Notes: generated by a model not told the origin, from the sequence alone. Shown: positions 42,091 to 50,734, numbered from the stretch's first letter. The stretch is 50,776 nucleotides of DNA from an uncultured Collinsella sp. (GCA_938023905.1 CALJCO010000094.1:1-50776), one strand, 5' to 3'. Translations and numbers: made by a program.

Positions 42091-43824
42091 CTACCTGCTA
42101 TTTTCTATAACATCTGCCATAAGACTAAAAACCCTATCTCTAAGTTCACGCTCCGAGTGAACTCCAAGCAAGGCATAGCTCTTGCTCTTGGCCTCTTTGA
42201 CGGTTCCCCGAGCAACGTTAAGATGTGCGCAAATCTCGGTGGTTCTATTGCCATCAAAAACGCATGTCATGATATCGGCATAAAGCGGCGTGAAACCAAG
42301 CCTCAAGAAGGCCTCACGCACGGTATCGCGTCGATCACCCACCCGAACCGTATCTTTCGAACGCAAGAATAGCAGCGAATTAGCCATAAGGATAAGTACG
42401 ACAAGGAACGCAGTCACGCGTAAGGCAGGCATAAGGCCGCCAACGGCCTCACCGCTCCCAACGGACTCAAAGAAAATGTACAGTCGACTTACCACATCGT
42501 GAACCCAGAACGCTGCTCCAGCACCCACAGACACCGAAGAAAGGGTGAGTTCAGGCGAAAGGCACAAGTGCATTTCAGACATCCACCGTATAGCCGCACG
42601 GCAACACAGGGCCACAAGCACTATAGCTATCGATAGGATTATCGCATCATGCTCAAAGCCGAAGCATACGAGGATTTCCTCGATGCCCATTCCAGACGCA
42701 TACATAAACAGGAAGCAGACGAAGACTATCCTGCAGTTCTGATTGAACGATGAGGACCCCAGCGATTCTGAACGGTGATCATGGCCTTTTGTTGCGTCAA
42801 GATGCCACGCATCCTTTGACAAGAGAAGTCCAGCCGTCGCCTCTGAAATGTTTTTATATCCGGTTTTAGTCAAGGCCCGCGACAAATAGGTACGGGCAGT
42901 AGACGGGGAAATGTCCAAGGCAGAAGCAATCTCCTCGTACGTTTTTCCCTCTATCCTCATAGAGAAAACCACGGACTCCCTTTGAGAAAAACCCGAAGCC
43001 GTAAGGATATCGGCAACTGCAGAGTGTTCTCCTCCTAATTTGGCGGCCGCAGAAAAAGCGCTCGTTAAGTCGGGGAAAAATCGCGTTATGGCCCTGGCAA
43101 GGATACTGCCCAAAACGGTAACCAGAAGCAATACGATCTCTTGATGCCCACCAAAGCTCAGGAGCACAGCCCCGATGTTTATATTGCGCGAAAACAAACA
43201 ATCCGTATCGAGAATAACGGCGGCATTACCAAACGCAAGAGGTTCGACGAGCGAGGCAGCAACCCCCATCTCGGCGTTAACGGAAAGGAAAGAACCGATG
43301 GAGTCCATCAACGGGACGAGAAGAAACTGAAGGCCAACAAGCAAAGCAATCAAGAGCACAACGGGGCTGTAAAGTGCGAGCTCAGGATACCCGTGGAGAG
43401 CAGAGCCATCGGCCACATGTTTCCCCTTTAATCCCGCACGTATGTTTGCGAATTCACCGCCAAGCACCCAAGAACAGCAAGCGACAAGCAAGGGGGCTAG
43501 TAACAACAAAATGAACGCGAGCGCCGAAACCACAACATGAAATTGATGAAAGACATTAAGAGATATCGTGTACATCACAAGAAGTGCAATGTCTACGAGC
43601 ATAAGTCCAAAAAGCCTTTTGGAAATACCCGGTCTCACAGGGCGAGAGATGAGGCCCACACAGAAGCCCGAAAACAGATGCAGACCGATAAGAACGGTGC
43701 CAGAAAGGCCCGTATAAATACTTGGCGCCACACAATACAGACCAGCCGCCCCTATAAACAACATAATTGAATGCCAGAGGAACGAGCGCGTCACGTTTTG
43801 CAGGGTAGCTGCCTCGGTTGCCAT
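42091..43824 (-). CDS. membrane regulator with two LuxR helix-turn-helix domains
   Basis: About 577 residues in two repeats of membrane block plus DNA-binding domain. Block 1 (about 15-245) has six or seven helices and is followed by a LuxR domain (FSQRESVVFSMRIEGKTYEEIASALDISPSTARTYLSRAL, about 279-335). Block 2 (about 363-485) has four or five helices and is followed by a second LuxR domain (TPLYADIMTCVFDGNRTTEICAHLNVARGTVKEAKSKSYALLGV). Both helix-turn-helix cores keep the family spacing. The ATG at 43824 has AGGAG ten bases upstream; the earlier ATG at 43848 has none. It is first in a gene set with the ABC fusion and secreted protein and probably controls them. Confidence 0.85.
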   Translation of the reverse strand: MATEAATLQNVTRSFLWHSIMLFIGAAGLYCVAPSIYTGLSGTVLIGLHLFSGFCVGLISRPVRPGISKRLFGLMLVDIALLVMYTISLNVFHQFHVVVSALAFILLLLAPLLVACCSWVLGGEFANIRAGLKGKHVADGSALHGYPELALYSPVVLLIALLVGLQFLLVPLMDSIGSFLSVNAEMGVAASLVEPLAFGNAAVILDTDCLFSRNINIGAVLLSFGGHQEIVLLLVTVLGSILARAITRFFPDLTSAFSAAAKLGGEHSAVADILTASGFSQRESVVFSMRIEGKTYEEIASALDISPSTARTYLSRALTKTGYKNISEATAGLLLSKDAWHLDATKGHDHRSESLGSSSFNQNCRIVFVCFLFMYASGMGIEEILVCFGFEHDAIILSIAIVLVALCCRAAIRWMSEMHLCLSPELTLSSVSVGAGAAFWVHDVVSRLYIFFESVGSGEAVGGLMPALRVTAFLVVLILMANSLLFLRSKDTVRVGDRRDTVREAFLRLGFTPLYADIMTCVFDGNRTTEICAHLNVARGTVKEAKSKSYALLGVHSERELRDRVFSLMADVIENSR

Positions 43825-43920
43825 AGAATCAAAGCTCCTAGATAGCATTTTTGGTATTTTAACATCGTTCCCGGCGTTAAAAAAATGTTACCCGAATTAA
43901 TCAATATCCCCCCTCCACCA

Positions 43921-43959
43921 AAAGGCACCACGCTGATCCTCCACTTTTGGAAGCGATAA
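43921..43959 (+). pseudogene. remnant of a LuxR-type gene 3' end
   Basis: Reads, in frame with a TAA at 43957-43959, PKGTTLILHFWKR. The last ten codons are near-identical to the end of the regulator at 38410-39375. No start or helix-turn-helix precedes it. It marks the right side of the accessory island and is followed by the same core and hairpin as the intact gene. Confidence 0.75.
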
Positions 43960-43970
43960 CCTGCTAAAAA

Positions 43971-44253
43971 GGGACAGGTTTGTTTTGGCAGGTTTTATCT
44001 GGGCGAACGCCAACCGCCGCGAGGAAGTTGCCTTCCCTCACGGCGGTCTTCTAGCAGCCAAAACCAAGTGAGTAGACTTTTTGCAGGAGGCCGAGCACAC
44101 CCCGAATCGCCACAGCGCTGACCTGCGGTTTTATTGAGCACTTGTCGTGGTGTGCTCGACAGATCCAAAAAAGTCTACTCACTTGCATCTGAGAGGCATC
44201 CGATAGACAAAAAACCGCCGCGGAAGGGGGCCGACTCCCTCCGCGGCGGTTGT
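43971..44253. repeat. composite convergent-gene repeat, full copy 2
   Basis: Same order of parts as 25328-25606: the GGGACAGG core (43971-44003), hairpin 1 (about 44012-44047), an inverted repeat with arms 44064-44081 and 44166-44184, and hairpin 2 (44213-44224 with 44240-44251), followed on the minus strand by a T run that ends the ABC permease gene. GTAGGC/GCCTAC of copy 1 is GTAGAC/GTCTAC here, and the hairpin 2 stem changes from GCGAA/TTCGC to GCGGA/TCCGC. Both arms changed together each time. Confidence 0.85.
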
Positions 44254-44286
44254 TTGCGTTGGTTTTGCGACGGTTTTGCCCGCTTG

Positions 44287-46524
44287 CTACTCGCTGTAGC
44301 GGGTGGCGATGGCGGCTCGCACCATGCCGGTGCTCATGAGGTAGGTCACCAGGAAATAGCCGCCATAGGCTGCCAGGAAAATCGCACATGTGAGGCCCAC
44401 CGTGCCGCCGATGCTCATGTTGCCAAACGTGCTCACCAGCTCGATGATCACCTTGAGCGCCACAAAGGAGTGCGCCAGACCCACTGTCAGCGGGAACAGG
44501 AAGAACACCGCTTGCTGCGCCATCACCGAATGGCGAATCTGGCGGTCGTCACAGCCGATCTGCGCCAGCACGCGATAGCTGCGGCTTCCGTCGGCCACAT
44601 TGGAGAGCTGCTGGATCGACAGAATTGCCGCACATGCAACGACCAGTACAAAGCCAATATAGATGGCTAGATAGCTAATCATGCCGTTCATCTGCGCCGC
44701 CTGCGTATAGATCTCGGAGCGTGTCATGAAGATTCCCCACGACCCCGGCTCCTTGCCGTCAACGAGCAGATTGTCGAGCATGGTGTATTTAATGCTCTCG
44801 TCTGCCTTGGTCACATCCATCCCCTGCTTGTAGTTAACGAGCAGATTACTGGAATACGGCTGCAGGTTAAGCTGGGACAGCAGCTCGTCGGCTACGACCA
44901 CGGTACCGGGATTGCTGCCGAGTGCCGAGTTGGCGATGGCAGCCGTGTCCTCGTCCGACTTATCGGCTGCGGGCTTGAGCTCATGTCCGCCCAAGGTGAG
45001 GGTATGGCCCCCAGCCATGTACTTGGTGTACAGGTCGCCCAACTCGCCGCCCATATCGCACGTAAGCAAGTACTGGTCGCGGCCAATGTTCACCGGCTCC
45101 TCGCCCATCATCTGGCGCAGTTTGTTGTACTGGCTCGCCGGCGTCACAAACAGGCCCATATCATCGGCATTGCTACCCTCGAGCGCCTTGGGGAGCTTTT
45201 CGCCCATGGCCTTGCACATCTCGCCCGCCGTCACCGAAGGATCCGAGCCGCCAAGCGTATAGCTCAGATACGAATCAATCTGCACATGCTCGCCGGCAAC
45301 ATCGGCGATATTGACCTTCTTTCCGGCCTCGTTGCCATTATCTGCCGACTTGCCCTTGATACTTTCCGCAACGTTATCGGGATCGATACGGTCACCGTGC
45401 CATGCAGAGTACAAATCGACCGTTGCGTCTGCCAGCACCATGCGATCGGCCTCGGAAGGATTGACATACTTCTTGTAGTAGTCGAGCCTATCGGACGCGT
45501 AATAGATATACGTCTGCGACATATCCGCCGGCGTATAGCGCTCCAGGTTCTCGTTCATCACGTTGGCGATCGACATGCCGCAGGTCACCGAGGTAATGGC
45601 CAGAAACAGGATCATCGCGATAACGCCCATCGAAAAGCACACCGTGTTGACCTTGGCCGCAAGCTGGCGCACGGTAAACATGTTGAGGCCGCGCCAATAC
45701 ACGCTGCGCAGGCTCTGCAGCAGCTTGATGAGCATGCCCGAAAGTCCCCAAAATAGGGCAAAGGTACCCACCGTAACCATGGCCGTGGTGATACCGAACT
45801 GGTTCATGGCCTCCTGCAGCTTACCCTCCGTCGCGGTGAGCGGGAACCCGTCGCGCAGCAGACGGTAATAGGCCACGCCCACCAGCACCACGCCCACGAC
45901 AAAGATGGCAATCGCGATCCAGGGGTTGCGCGTCTTGATGCTCTCGTTGCGACGCTCGGCACCCATAAGCTCGATGAGCCTGGTGCGGCGCACGGCGCGA
46001 AGGTTCAGCAGCAGCGTGAGCACAAACATCACGAGCATGCAGGCAAGGGTCAGGTTGAACGCATGCACCGAGAAAAAGAAGTGGAAATTAGCGATCTGCG
46101 TCTTAAAGAGCGAGGCCGTAAAGAATGTCATGAGCTGGGAGAGCCCCACGCCCAGCACAATGCCAGCGACAAAAGCGCCGACCGAAACAAATACGGTCTC
46201 GAGCGCCATGATCGTGGCGACGCGCCCGCGGCGCATGCCGAGCACCTGGTACAGGCCGAACTCCTTTTTGCGGCGCTTCATGATGAAGTTGTTGGCATAC
46301 ACCATCAAAAAGGCCATGACGCCGGCCAAAAAGTACGTCAGGTAGCCGAGCATGCTGCCCATGAGCTCGGACAGTCCCTCCTCCTTGATGCCGGCAATGT
46401 CGACCTGCATCGAGACGGTATTGAAGGCATAGAAGACCGTGACACCCAGGGTGAGCGTCAGCAAGTAGACAAGGTAATCGCGGCCGGCGCGGCGGACGTT
46501 GCCCCAAGCGAGTTTACAGAGCAT
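44287..46524 (-). CDS. ABC transporter permease, FtsX/BceB-like
   Basis: About 745 residues with FtsX-type membrane domains at both ends and a large extracytoplasmic domain (about 305-580) between. Family features: FIMKRRKKEFGLYQVLGMRRGRVATIMALET, the coupling region typical of BceB-like permeases, and a final FLVTYLMSTGMVRAAIATRYSE. Such systems often confer resistance to, or sense, peptide antibiotics. The GTG at 46536 is less likely than the ATG at 46524, which overlaps the ATPase gene by 11 bases. No two-component regulator of the BceRS type is encoded nearby. Its terminator is hairpin 2 of the repeat at 43971-44253. Confidence 0.88.
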   Translation of the reverse strand: MLCKLAWGNVRRAGRDYLVYLLTLTLGVTVFYAFNTVSMQVDIAGIKEEGLSELMGSMLGYLTYFLAGVMAFLMVYANNFIMKRRKKEFGLYQVLGMRRGRVATIMALETVFVSVGAFVAGIVLGVGLSQLMTFFTASLFKTQIANFHFFFSVHAFNLTLACMLVMFVLTLLLNLRAVRRTRLIELMGAERRNESIKTRNPWIAIAIFVVGVVLVGVAYYRLLRDGFPLTATEGKLQEAMNQFGITTAMVTVGTFALFWGLSGMLIKLLQSLRSVYWRGLNMFTVRQLAAKVNTVCFSMGVIAMILFLAITSVTCGMSIANVMNENLERYTPADMSQTYIYYASDRLDYYKKYVNPSEADRMVLADATVDLYSAWHGDRIDPDNVAESIKGKSADNGNEAGKKVNIADVAGEHVQIDSYLSYTLGGSDPSVTAGEMCKAMGEKLPKALEGSNADDMGLFVTPASQYNKLRQMMGEEPVNIGRDQYLLTCDMGGELGDLYTKYMAGGHTLTLGGHELKPAADKSDEDTAAIANSALGSNPGTVVVADELLSQLNLQPYSSNLLVNYKQGMDVTKADESIKYTMLDNLLVDGKEPGSWGIFMTRSEIYTQAAQMNGMISYLAIYIGFVLVVACAAILSIQQLSNVADGSRSYRVLAQIGCDDRQIRHSVMAQQAVFFLFPLTVGLAHSFVALKVIIELVSTFGNMSIGGTVGLTCAIFLAAYGGYFLVTYLMSTGMVRAAIATRYSE

Positions 46525-47299
46525 CGGAGCCCTCACCGCCCATCATGGCAACGACCTCCATAATGCGGTCGAAGAACTCTCGGCGGTCGGTGTCGCCGCG
46601 GCGCAGCTCGGTGAAAATCTTGCCGTCGCGGATAAACAGCACACGGCTCGTGTAGCTGGCGGCAAAGCTGTCGTGCGTGACCATGAGCACGGTGGCGCGC
46701 AGACGGCGATTGAGCGCCTCCAGGCTCTCGAGCAGCAGGCGGGCGCTCTTGGAATCGAGGGCGCCGGTGGGCTCGTCGGCCATGATCATAGTTGGGTCGG
46801 TGACGAGTGCGCGAGCCGCGGCAACGCGCTGTTGCTGACCGCCGGACATCTGGTAGGGATACTTGTCGAGCACCTGACTGATAGACAGACGCGCGGCTAC
46901 ATCCTGCACGCGGGTCGAGATCTCTGCCGAGTTTGTGCGGGCGATGGTGAGCGGCAGGGCGATGTTCTCGCGCGCCGTGAGCGTATCGAGCAAGTTGGAG
47001 TCCTGGAAGATAAAGCCCAGCTCCTCGCGGCGGAACTGCGAAAGCTTGGCCTGCTTCATGCGCGTCACATCCTGGCCGTTGATGCGAATGGTGCCGCTCG
47101 TGGCGCTATCGATGGTCGACACGCAGTTGAGCAGCGTCGACTTGCCCGAGCCCGAGGCGCCCATGATGCCGACGAATTCGCCGCGGTTGACGGTAAAGCT
47201 GACATCGTTGAGCGCGCGGGTCACGTTGCCCAGTGTTCCATATACCTTTTCGAGATGCGCGACCTCCAGTACCGGGGTCGCCATTTGGGTGGTTTGCAT
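46514..47299 (-). CDS. ABC transporter ATP-binding protein, BceA/MacB-like
   Basis: 261 residues: Walker A GASGSGKST, Q-loop GFIFQDSNLLDTLTARENI, signature MSGGQQQR, Walker B MIMADEPTGALD and switch His in MVTHDSFAA, all consensus. It energises the FtsX-type permease encoded next, with an 11-base overlap. The C terminus has an extra RGDTDRREFFDRIMEVVAMM helix, common in BceA-like proteins. The ATG follows AAAGGA by eight bases. It is divergent from the NUDIX-Vsr gene, with 140 bases between the two starts. Confidence 0.93.
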   Translation of the reverse strand: MQTTQMATPVLEVAHLEKVYGTLGNVTRALNDVSFTVNRGEFVGIMGASGSGKSTLLNCVSTIDSATSGTIRINGQDVTRMKQAKLSQFRREELGFIFQDSNLLDTLTARENIALPLTIARTNSAEISTRVQDVAARLSISQVLDKYPYQMSGGQQQRVAAARALVTDPTMIMADEPTGALDSKSARLLLESLEALNRRLRATVLMVTHDSFAASYTSRVLFIRDGKIFTELRRGDTDRREFFDRIMEVVAMMGGEGSDAL

Positions 47300-47439
47300 A
47301 CCGAGTCCTTTCTTGCGATTAGTCTACGGCATCTATAGTCGCAAGGAGCCGAGTCGGCTACCATCGATATGGCTTACGCTTGCCTTACCGTTGTGTAAGG
47401 TAGTGCAGGGAACGTTTTGATGTTGAGGAAGGGCTCCTG

Positions 47440-48426
47440 TTGAAGACTGTTCATGTTGCCGCTGGGATCATTCGCAAGGAAGGATCTGACGAGCTGCTTG
47501 CCGTGCAGCGCGGCTACGGCAACATGCAGGGACTATGGGAGTTCCCGGGCGGCAAACTTCTGCGCGGCGAGACACCCGAAGACGCCGTGCGCCGCGAGCT
47601 TATGGAAGAGCTACAGGTAAAAGTCACCAACCTGCGTGATTTCTACACCGTTGAGTATGACTACCCCGATTTTCATCTCTCCATGGAGTGTTACTACTGC
47701 TCGCTCGCCGATGAATCCGATGAGCCCCAGAAACACGACCGCCAGCTTGATATCCGCTGGATTCCACGCACCTCGCTTGCCACGGTGGAATGGATGCCCG
47801 CCGACAAGGGGCTCATTGATGCTCTGATTGAGTTAAAGGAAGATCGGCTTGAGGCAAGCTCCGCCGATGACGCCGCGCCCAACACAACCGACAAACCCGC
47901 CACCAAACCCAAGCGCGCACCTAAACGCCGCAGCAAAAAGCGTCCCAAGCCCGGTCTGCTCGACGGCATCGATACCTCGGACCTCTCCGCTGACGAGCGC
48001 GAACTGGTCCGCCGTCGCGCCGCCATCAAAAAGTCCATGAAGGGCAACAAGCGCGCCAACACCAAGCCCGAGCTGCTCGTACGTCAGCGCCTACGGGCCG
48101 CGGGCCTTACGGGCTATCGTTTGGAATGGAAGGTACCCGGCAAGCCCGACATCGCCTTCCCCGGCCGCAAGATCGCCATCTTCGTCAACGGTTGCTTTTG
48201 GCACCGCTGCCCCAAGTGCAACCCAAGCCAGCCCAAGCGCAACGTTGAGTTTTGGGAGGCAAAGTTCCGTCGCAACGTCGAGCGCGACCGTGCTGCTGTG
48301 GCAGCGCTCACTCAAATGGGCTGGACGCCCATAACCATCTGGGAATGCGAACTCAAAAAAGACCGCATCGACGCCACGATGGAAAAGGTCATCGAGCAGG
48401 TGCGCGCCACAGAGCCGCAGCGCTAA
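47440..48426 (+). CDS. NUDIX hydrolase fused to a Vsr-type endonuclease
   Basis: 328 residues in two domains. Residues 1-135 are a MutT-like NUDIX hydrolase with box GGKLLRGETPEDAVRRELMEEL (Gly38, Glu44, REL at 52-54, Glu56-Glu57), as in enzymes that clean 8-oxo-dGTP. A Lys/Arg/Pro-rich linker (155-172) leads to a Vsr mismatch endonuclease domain (about 190-325): RANTKPELLVRQRL, VPGKPDIAF with catalytic Asp237, GCFWHRCPKC (Cys252, His255, Cys257 and Cys260, zinc and active site), FWEAKFRRNVERD and IWECEL. The start is TTG after AGGAAGG. No cytosine-5 methyltransferase gene is nearby. Joint repair of oxidised or deaminated bases is inferred. Confidence 0.88.
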   Translation: MKTVHVAAGIIRKEGSDELLAVQRGYGNMQGLWEFPGGKLLRGETPEDAVRRELMEELQVKVTNLRDFYTVEYDYPDFHLSMECYYCSLADESDEPQKHDRQLDIRWIPRTSLATVEWMPADKGLIDALIELKEDRLEASSADDAAPNTTDKPATKPKRAPKRRSKKRPKPGLLDGIDTSDLSADERELVRRRAAIKKSMKGNKRANTKPELLVRQRLRAAGLTGYRLEWKVPGKPDIAFPGRKIAIFVNGCFWHRCPKCNPSQPKRNVEFWEAKFRRNVERDRAAVAALTQMGWTPITIWECELKKDRIDATMEKVIEQVRATEPQR

Positions 48427-48680
48427 CAGCGAGCATTCACACGCTCCGCACGTCCGCGCCACATCCACGTCACAAACCTTAGAAAGCCCTTAAGCTCAAA
48501 ACCTTTCAAGAGTGTTACTCGATACCTCTGACCTGCAGTTTCATCGTAACACTAAACCAGGTTAAGCCTTTCTTTAGCGCTTCCTTATCTGCGCTCGCGG
48601 CATAATACTGCCAACGCACGGGACCTAGCAGCACACCCCGTGCGCAATCTTTTGGTGGACATCGAGGAGGCCGCATAAGC

Positions 48681-48890
48681 ATGCATTCTTCCAATGACGC
48701 AGCACAGCAGCCATCCCTAAAACATGCTAACCTTTTCTCCTTCCCCCCGACGCAGAGAAACGGCCTCCTCGACTCCCCCACCACAAAAACCAAGCGCTCA
48801 GCCGATCAGAGCCTCAACTTACGAGCATCCTTCGAAAAGCTCCAAGCATCCCTAGACAAGGCGTTCCCCGAACAGGCAAGAGCAATCTAA
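48681..48890 (+). CDS. possible small hypothetical protein
   Basis: A 69-residue frame, MHSSNDAAQQPSLKHANLF... with a C-terminal helix-prone ASFEKLQASLDKAFPEQARAI. GAGGAGG lies about 12 bases before the ATG. No known motif, and it could be chance. The remainder of the 48427-48915 gap (about 490 bases) shows no other feature I can support. Confidence 0.35.
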   Translation: MHSSNDAAQQPSLKHANLFSFPPTQRNGLLDSPTTKTKRSADQSLNLRASFEKLQASLDKAFPEQARAI

Positions 48891-48915
48891 GCCCATCGCG
48901 CTTTATACTGATGCC

Positions 48916-49854
48916 ATGCGAAACATGGATCACATAGAATTGCACCGCGGAGGACGCGAGGAAGCGTTTCCCGAGACCGCCGAAGACTGGCCCTATATTG
49001 CCGAACGCGCAGAATTCGCTCGCTATCCGGGCAATTCCGTCCCCTGGCACTGGCATTCCGAAGTCGAGCTTTTCTACATGGAGCAGGGAGCGATTGACTA
49101 TCGAACGCGCGCGGCTCATGAACACGTGCGCTTTGAGGAAGGGTCCGCCGGCTTTATCAACGGCGGCGTTTTGCACAGCACGCTGCAATCACCCAATTCG
49201 GCACCAGCCATTCAAATGTTGCATATCTTTCAGCCGTCGATGCTCGGCGATCCCGCGGGACGCCTTCAAAAGCGCTATATCAATCCTTTGCTGCAATGTC
49301 GAGGCGTCGATGTGCTCAAATGGTCGCCCACCAACCCCGACGATATGCCCTTTATCGATTTGCTAAAGAGTTCCTTTAACCACGACCTTCAACGGCCGCA
49401 GAACGAGATGGCGCTTCGGAATAGCTTGTCAGAGCTCTGGATTCAGATTTACGCCAAGGCCGAACCGCTCTTTTCCTCCGACAACGCCTCTTGGATGACC
49501 AACCGCGACGTACAGTTCAAGGCAATCCTGGACTATATCCGCGCAAACTATGCAGCCGCTATAGATGTGCCCCAGATGGCATCTGCAGCCGGCGTAAGCG
49601 AAAGAGAGTGTTACCGCATTATCGAAGCTTGCGCAGGAACGACCCCGGCGGCATATCTGCGCGCATACCGCGTAAACCGTGTTTGCGAACTTTTGGCACA
49701 CACCACGCGAACGGTCCAGACAGTCGCGCGCCAATGCGGCTTTGCGACAGCAAGCCATCTTGGCCAGGTATTTAAAGAACAAATGGGATGCACTCCTTCG
49801 AGCTATCGAGCAGTGAGGCAGAATCTCGATAGCACCAGGCAGAAATCCCGCTAG
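48916..49854 (+). CDS. AraC-family transcriptional regulator
   Basis: 312 residues: an N-terminal cupin-type sensing domain (VPWHWHSEVELFYMEQGAIDY, FINGGVLHS) and a C-terminal AraC pair of helix-turn-helices (IDVPQMASAAGVSERECYRIIEACAGTTPAAYLRAYRVNR and VQTVARQCGFATASHLGQVFKEQMGCTPSSYR). The sensing domain is like those of regulators of carbohydrate genes. It is followed 56 bases later by a HAD phosphatase gene, possibly in one transcript. The ribosome binding site is weak, and a second ATG lies three codons downstream. Confidence 0.9.
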   Translation: MRNMDHIELHRGGREEAFPETAEDWPYIAERAEFARYPGNSVPWHWHSEVELFYMEQGAIDYRTRAAHEHVRFEEGSAGFINGGVLHSTLQSPNSAPAIQMLHIFQPSMLGDPAGRLQKRYINPLLQCRGVDVLKWSPTNPDDMPFIDLLKSSFNHDLQRPQNEMALRNSLSELWIQIYAKAEPLFSSDNASWMTNRDVQFKAILDYIRANYAAAIDVPQMASAAGVSERECYRIIEACAGTTPAAYLRAYRVNRVCELLAHTTRTVQTVARQCGFATASHLGQVFKEQMGCTPSSYRAVRQNLDSTRQKSR

Positions 49855-49910
49855 CCTTTCTTCTGTCACCGCATCAAACTTGCAGGCAAACAACAGAGAG
49901 GAGAAATCAT

Positions 49911-50534
49911 ATGAAGCACTTTGACCATATCGTATTTGACGTTGATGGGACATTGGCAGATACAGAAGAAAGCGTTCTATCATCGCTTGTCCAGATTGTC
50001 CAAGAAGAGACCGGCAAAACGCTCCCCCGACACGAGCTTGAATTTGCCCTCGGCATACCCGGCAAGGATGCCCTTGAGAAACTTGGAATCTACTCGCAGG
50101 CAACGTTGGATCGCTGGTGCCAAGTTGCCGCCAGCTTTAAAAGCACCATCAGCGTGTTTCCAGGTTTGCTTGAAGTCATCGCAACACTCGCCGATAGCGG
50201 CTGCAAACTTGGCATCGTCTCCTCACGTGCGCGCGACGAATACACAAAAGAAATTGCACCCCTTGGTTTCGATAAGTATTTTGAGCACATCATCCTTGTC
50301 GAAGACACAACCGAACATAAACCCGCACCCGCACCCATGCTCGAATATCTCCGGCGTACGGGCGCGAATCCTGGCAACGTCGTCTACGTTGGCGACACCG
50401 TCTACGACGAACAATGCGCAACTTCGGCAGGGGTCAGTTTTGCCAGAGCGGCATGGGGATCACACCAAGACATCCCAAACGCCACCTACAACCTCAAAAC
50501 CCCCAACGACCTACTAACCCTAACAACCAAATAA
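49911..50534 (+). CDS. HAD-superfamily phosphatase, phosphoglycolate-phosphatase-like
   Basis: 207 residues, HAD subfamily IA with an alpha-helical cap. Motif I is FDVDGTLADTE (nucleophile Asp), motif II GIVSSRAR, motif III the Lys in TEHKPAPAPM and motif IV YVGDTVYDEQ. It removes phosphate from a small phosphometabolite; the substrate cannot be told from sequence. GAGGAG lies eight bases before the ATG. It follows the AraC gene in the same direction. Confidence 0.9.
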   Translation: MKHFDHIVFDVDGTLADTEESVLSSLVQIVQEETGKTLPRHELEFALGIPGKDALEKLGIYSQATLDRWCQVAASFKSTISVFPGLLEVIATLADSGCKLGIVSSRARDEYTKEIAPLGFDKYFEHIILVEDTTEHKPAPAPMLEYLRRTGANPGNVVYVGDTVYDEQCATSAGVSFARAAWGSHQDIPNATYNLKTPNDLLTLTTK

Positions 50535-50605
50535 CCCACGCGTCCCACCCTTTCAGCCCCAACACCATAAGGGCGATTGAGCAGAACGGCTTGGGCGGGT
50601 CCCCG

Positions 50606-50734
50606 TACTTAGTTTCCAAAATCATTCCGCAGCGCGAAAGCTTCTTATTATTTTCCGCCCTAACGCCACAAGGGCGACGACCTCGAGTAGGTCAACCTGG
50701 GAGGGACGAGGGCTTAGTTCTCCAATCTTTCCGC
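50606..50734. repeat. partial repeat near the right edge
   Basis: Two related stretches in direct orientation, CTTAGTTTCCAAAATCATTC then CGCAG (about 50609-50633) and CTTAGTTCTCCAATCTTTCC then GCAG (about 50713-50736). TTCCGCAG matches the reversed junction motif of the nested palindromes, so this may be the edge of a third copy that continues outside the window. The final 240 bases hold no gene. Confidence 0.4.

Noticed and set aside
39376..43929. Insertion sequence or composite transposon
   Set aside because: No transposase or integrase is encoded and the flanking copies are direct copies of a gene end, so recombination is more likely.
46499..47338. 279-residue plus-strand frame over the ABC ATPase gene
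   Set aside because: It is antisense to a gene with all ABC ATPase motifs.
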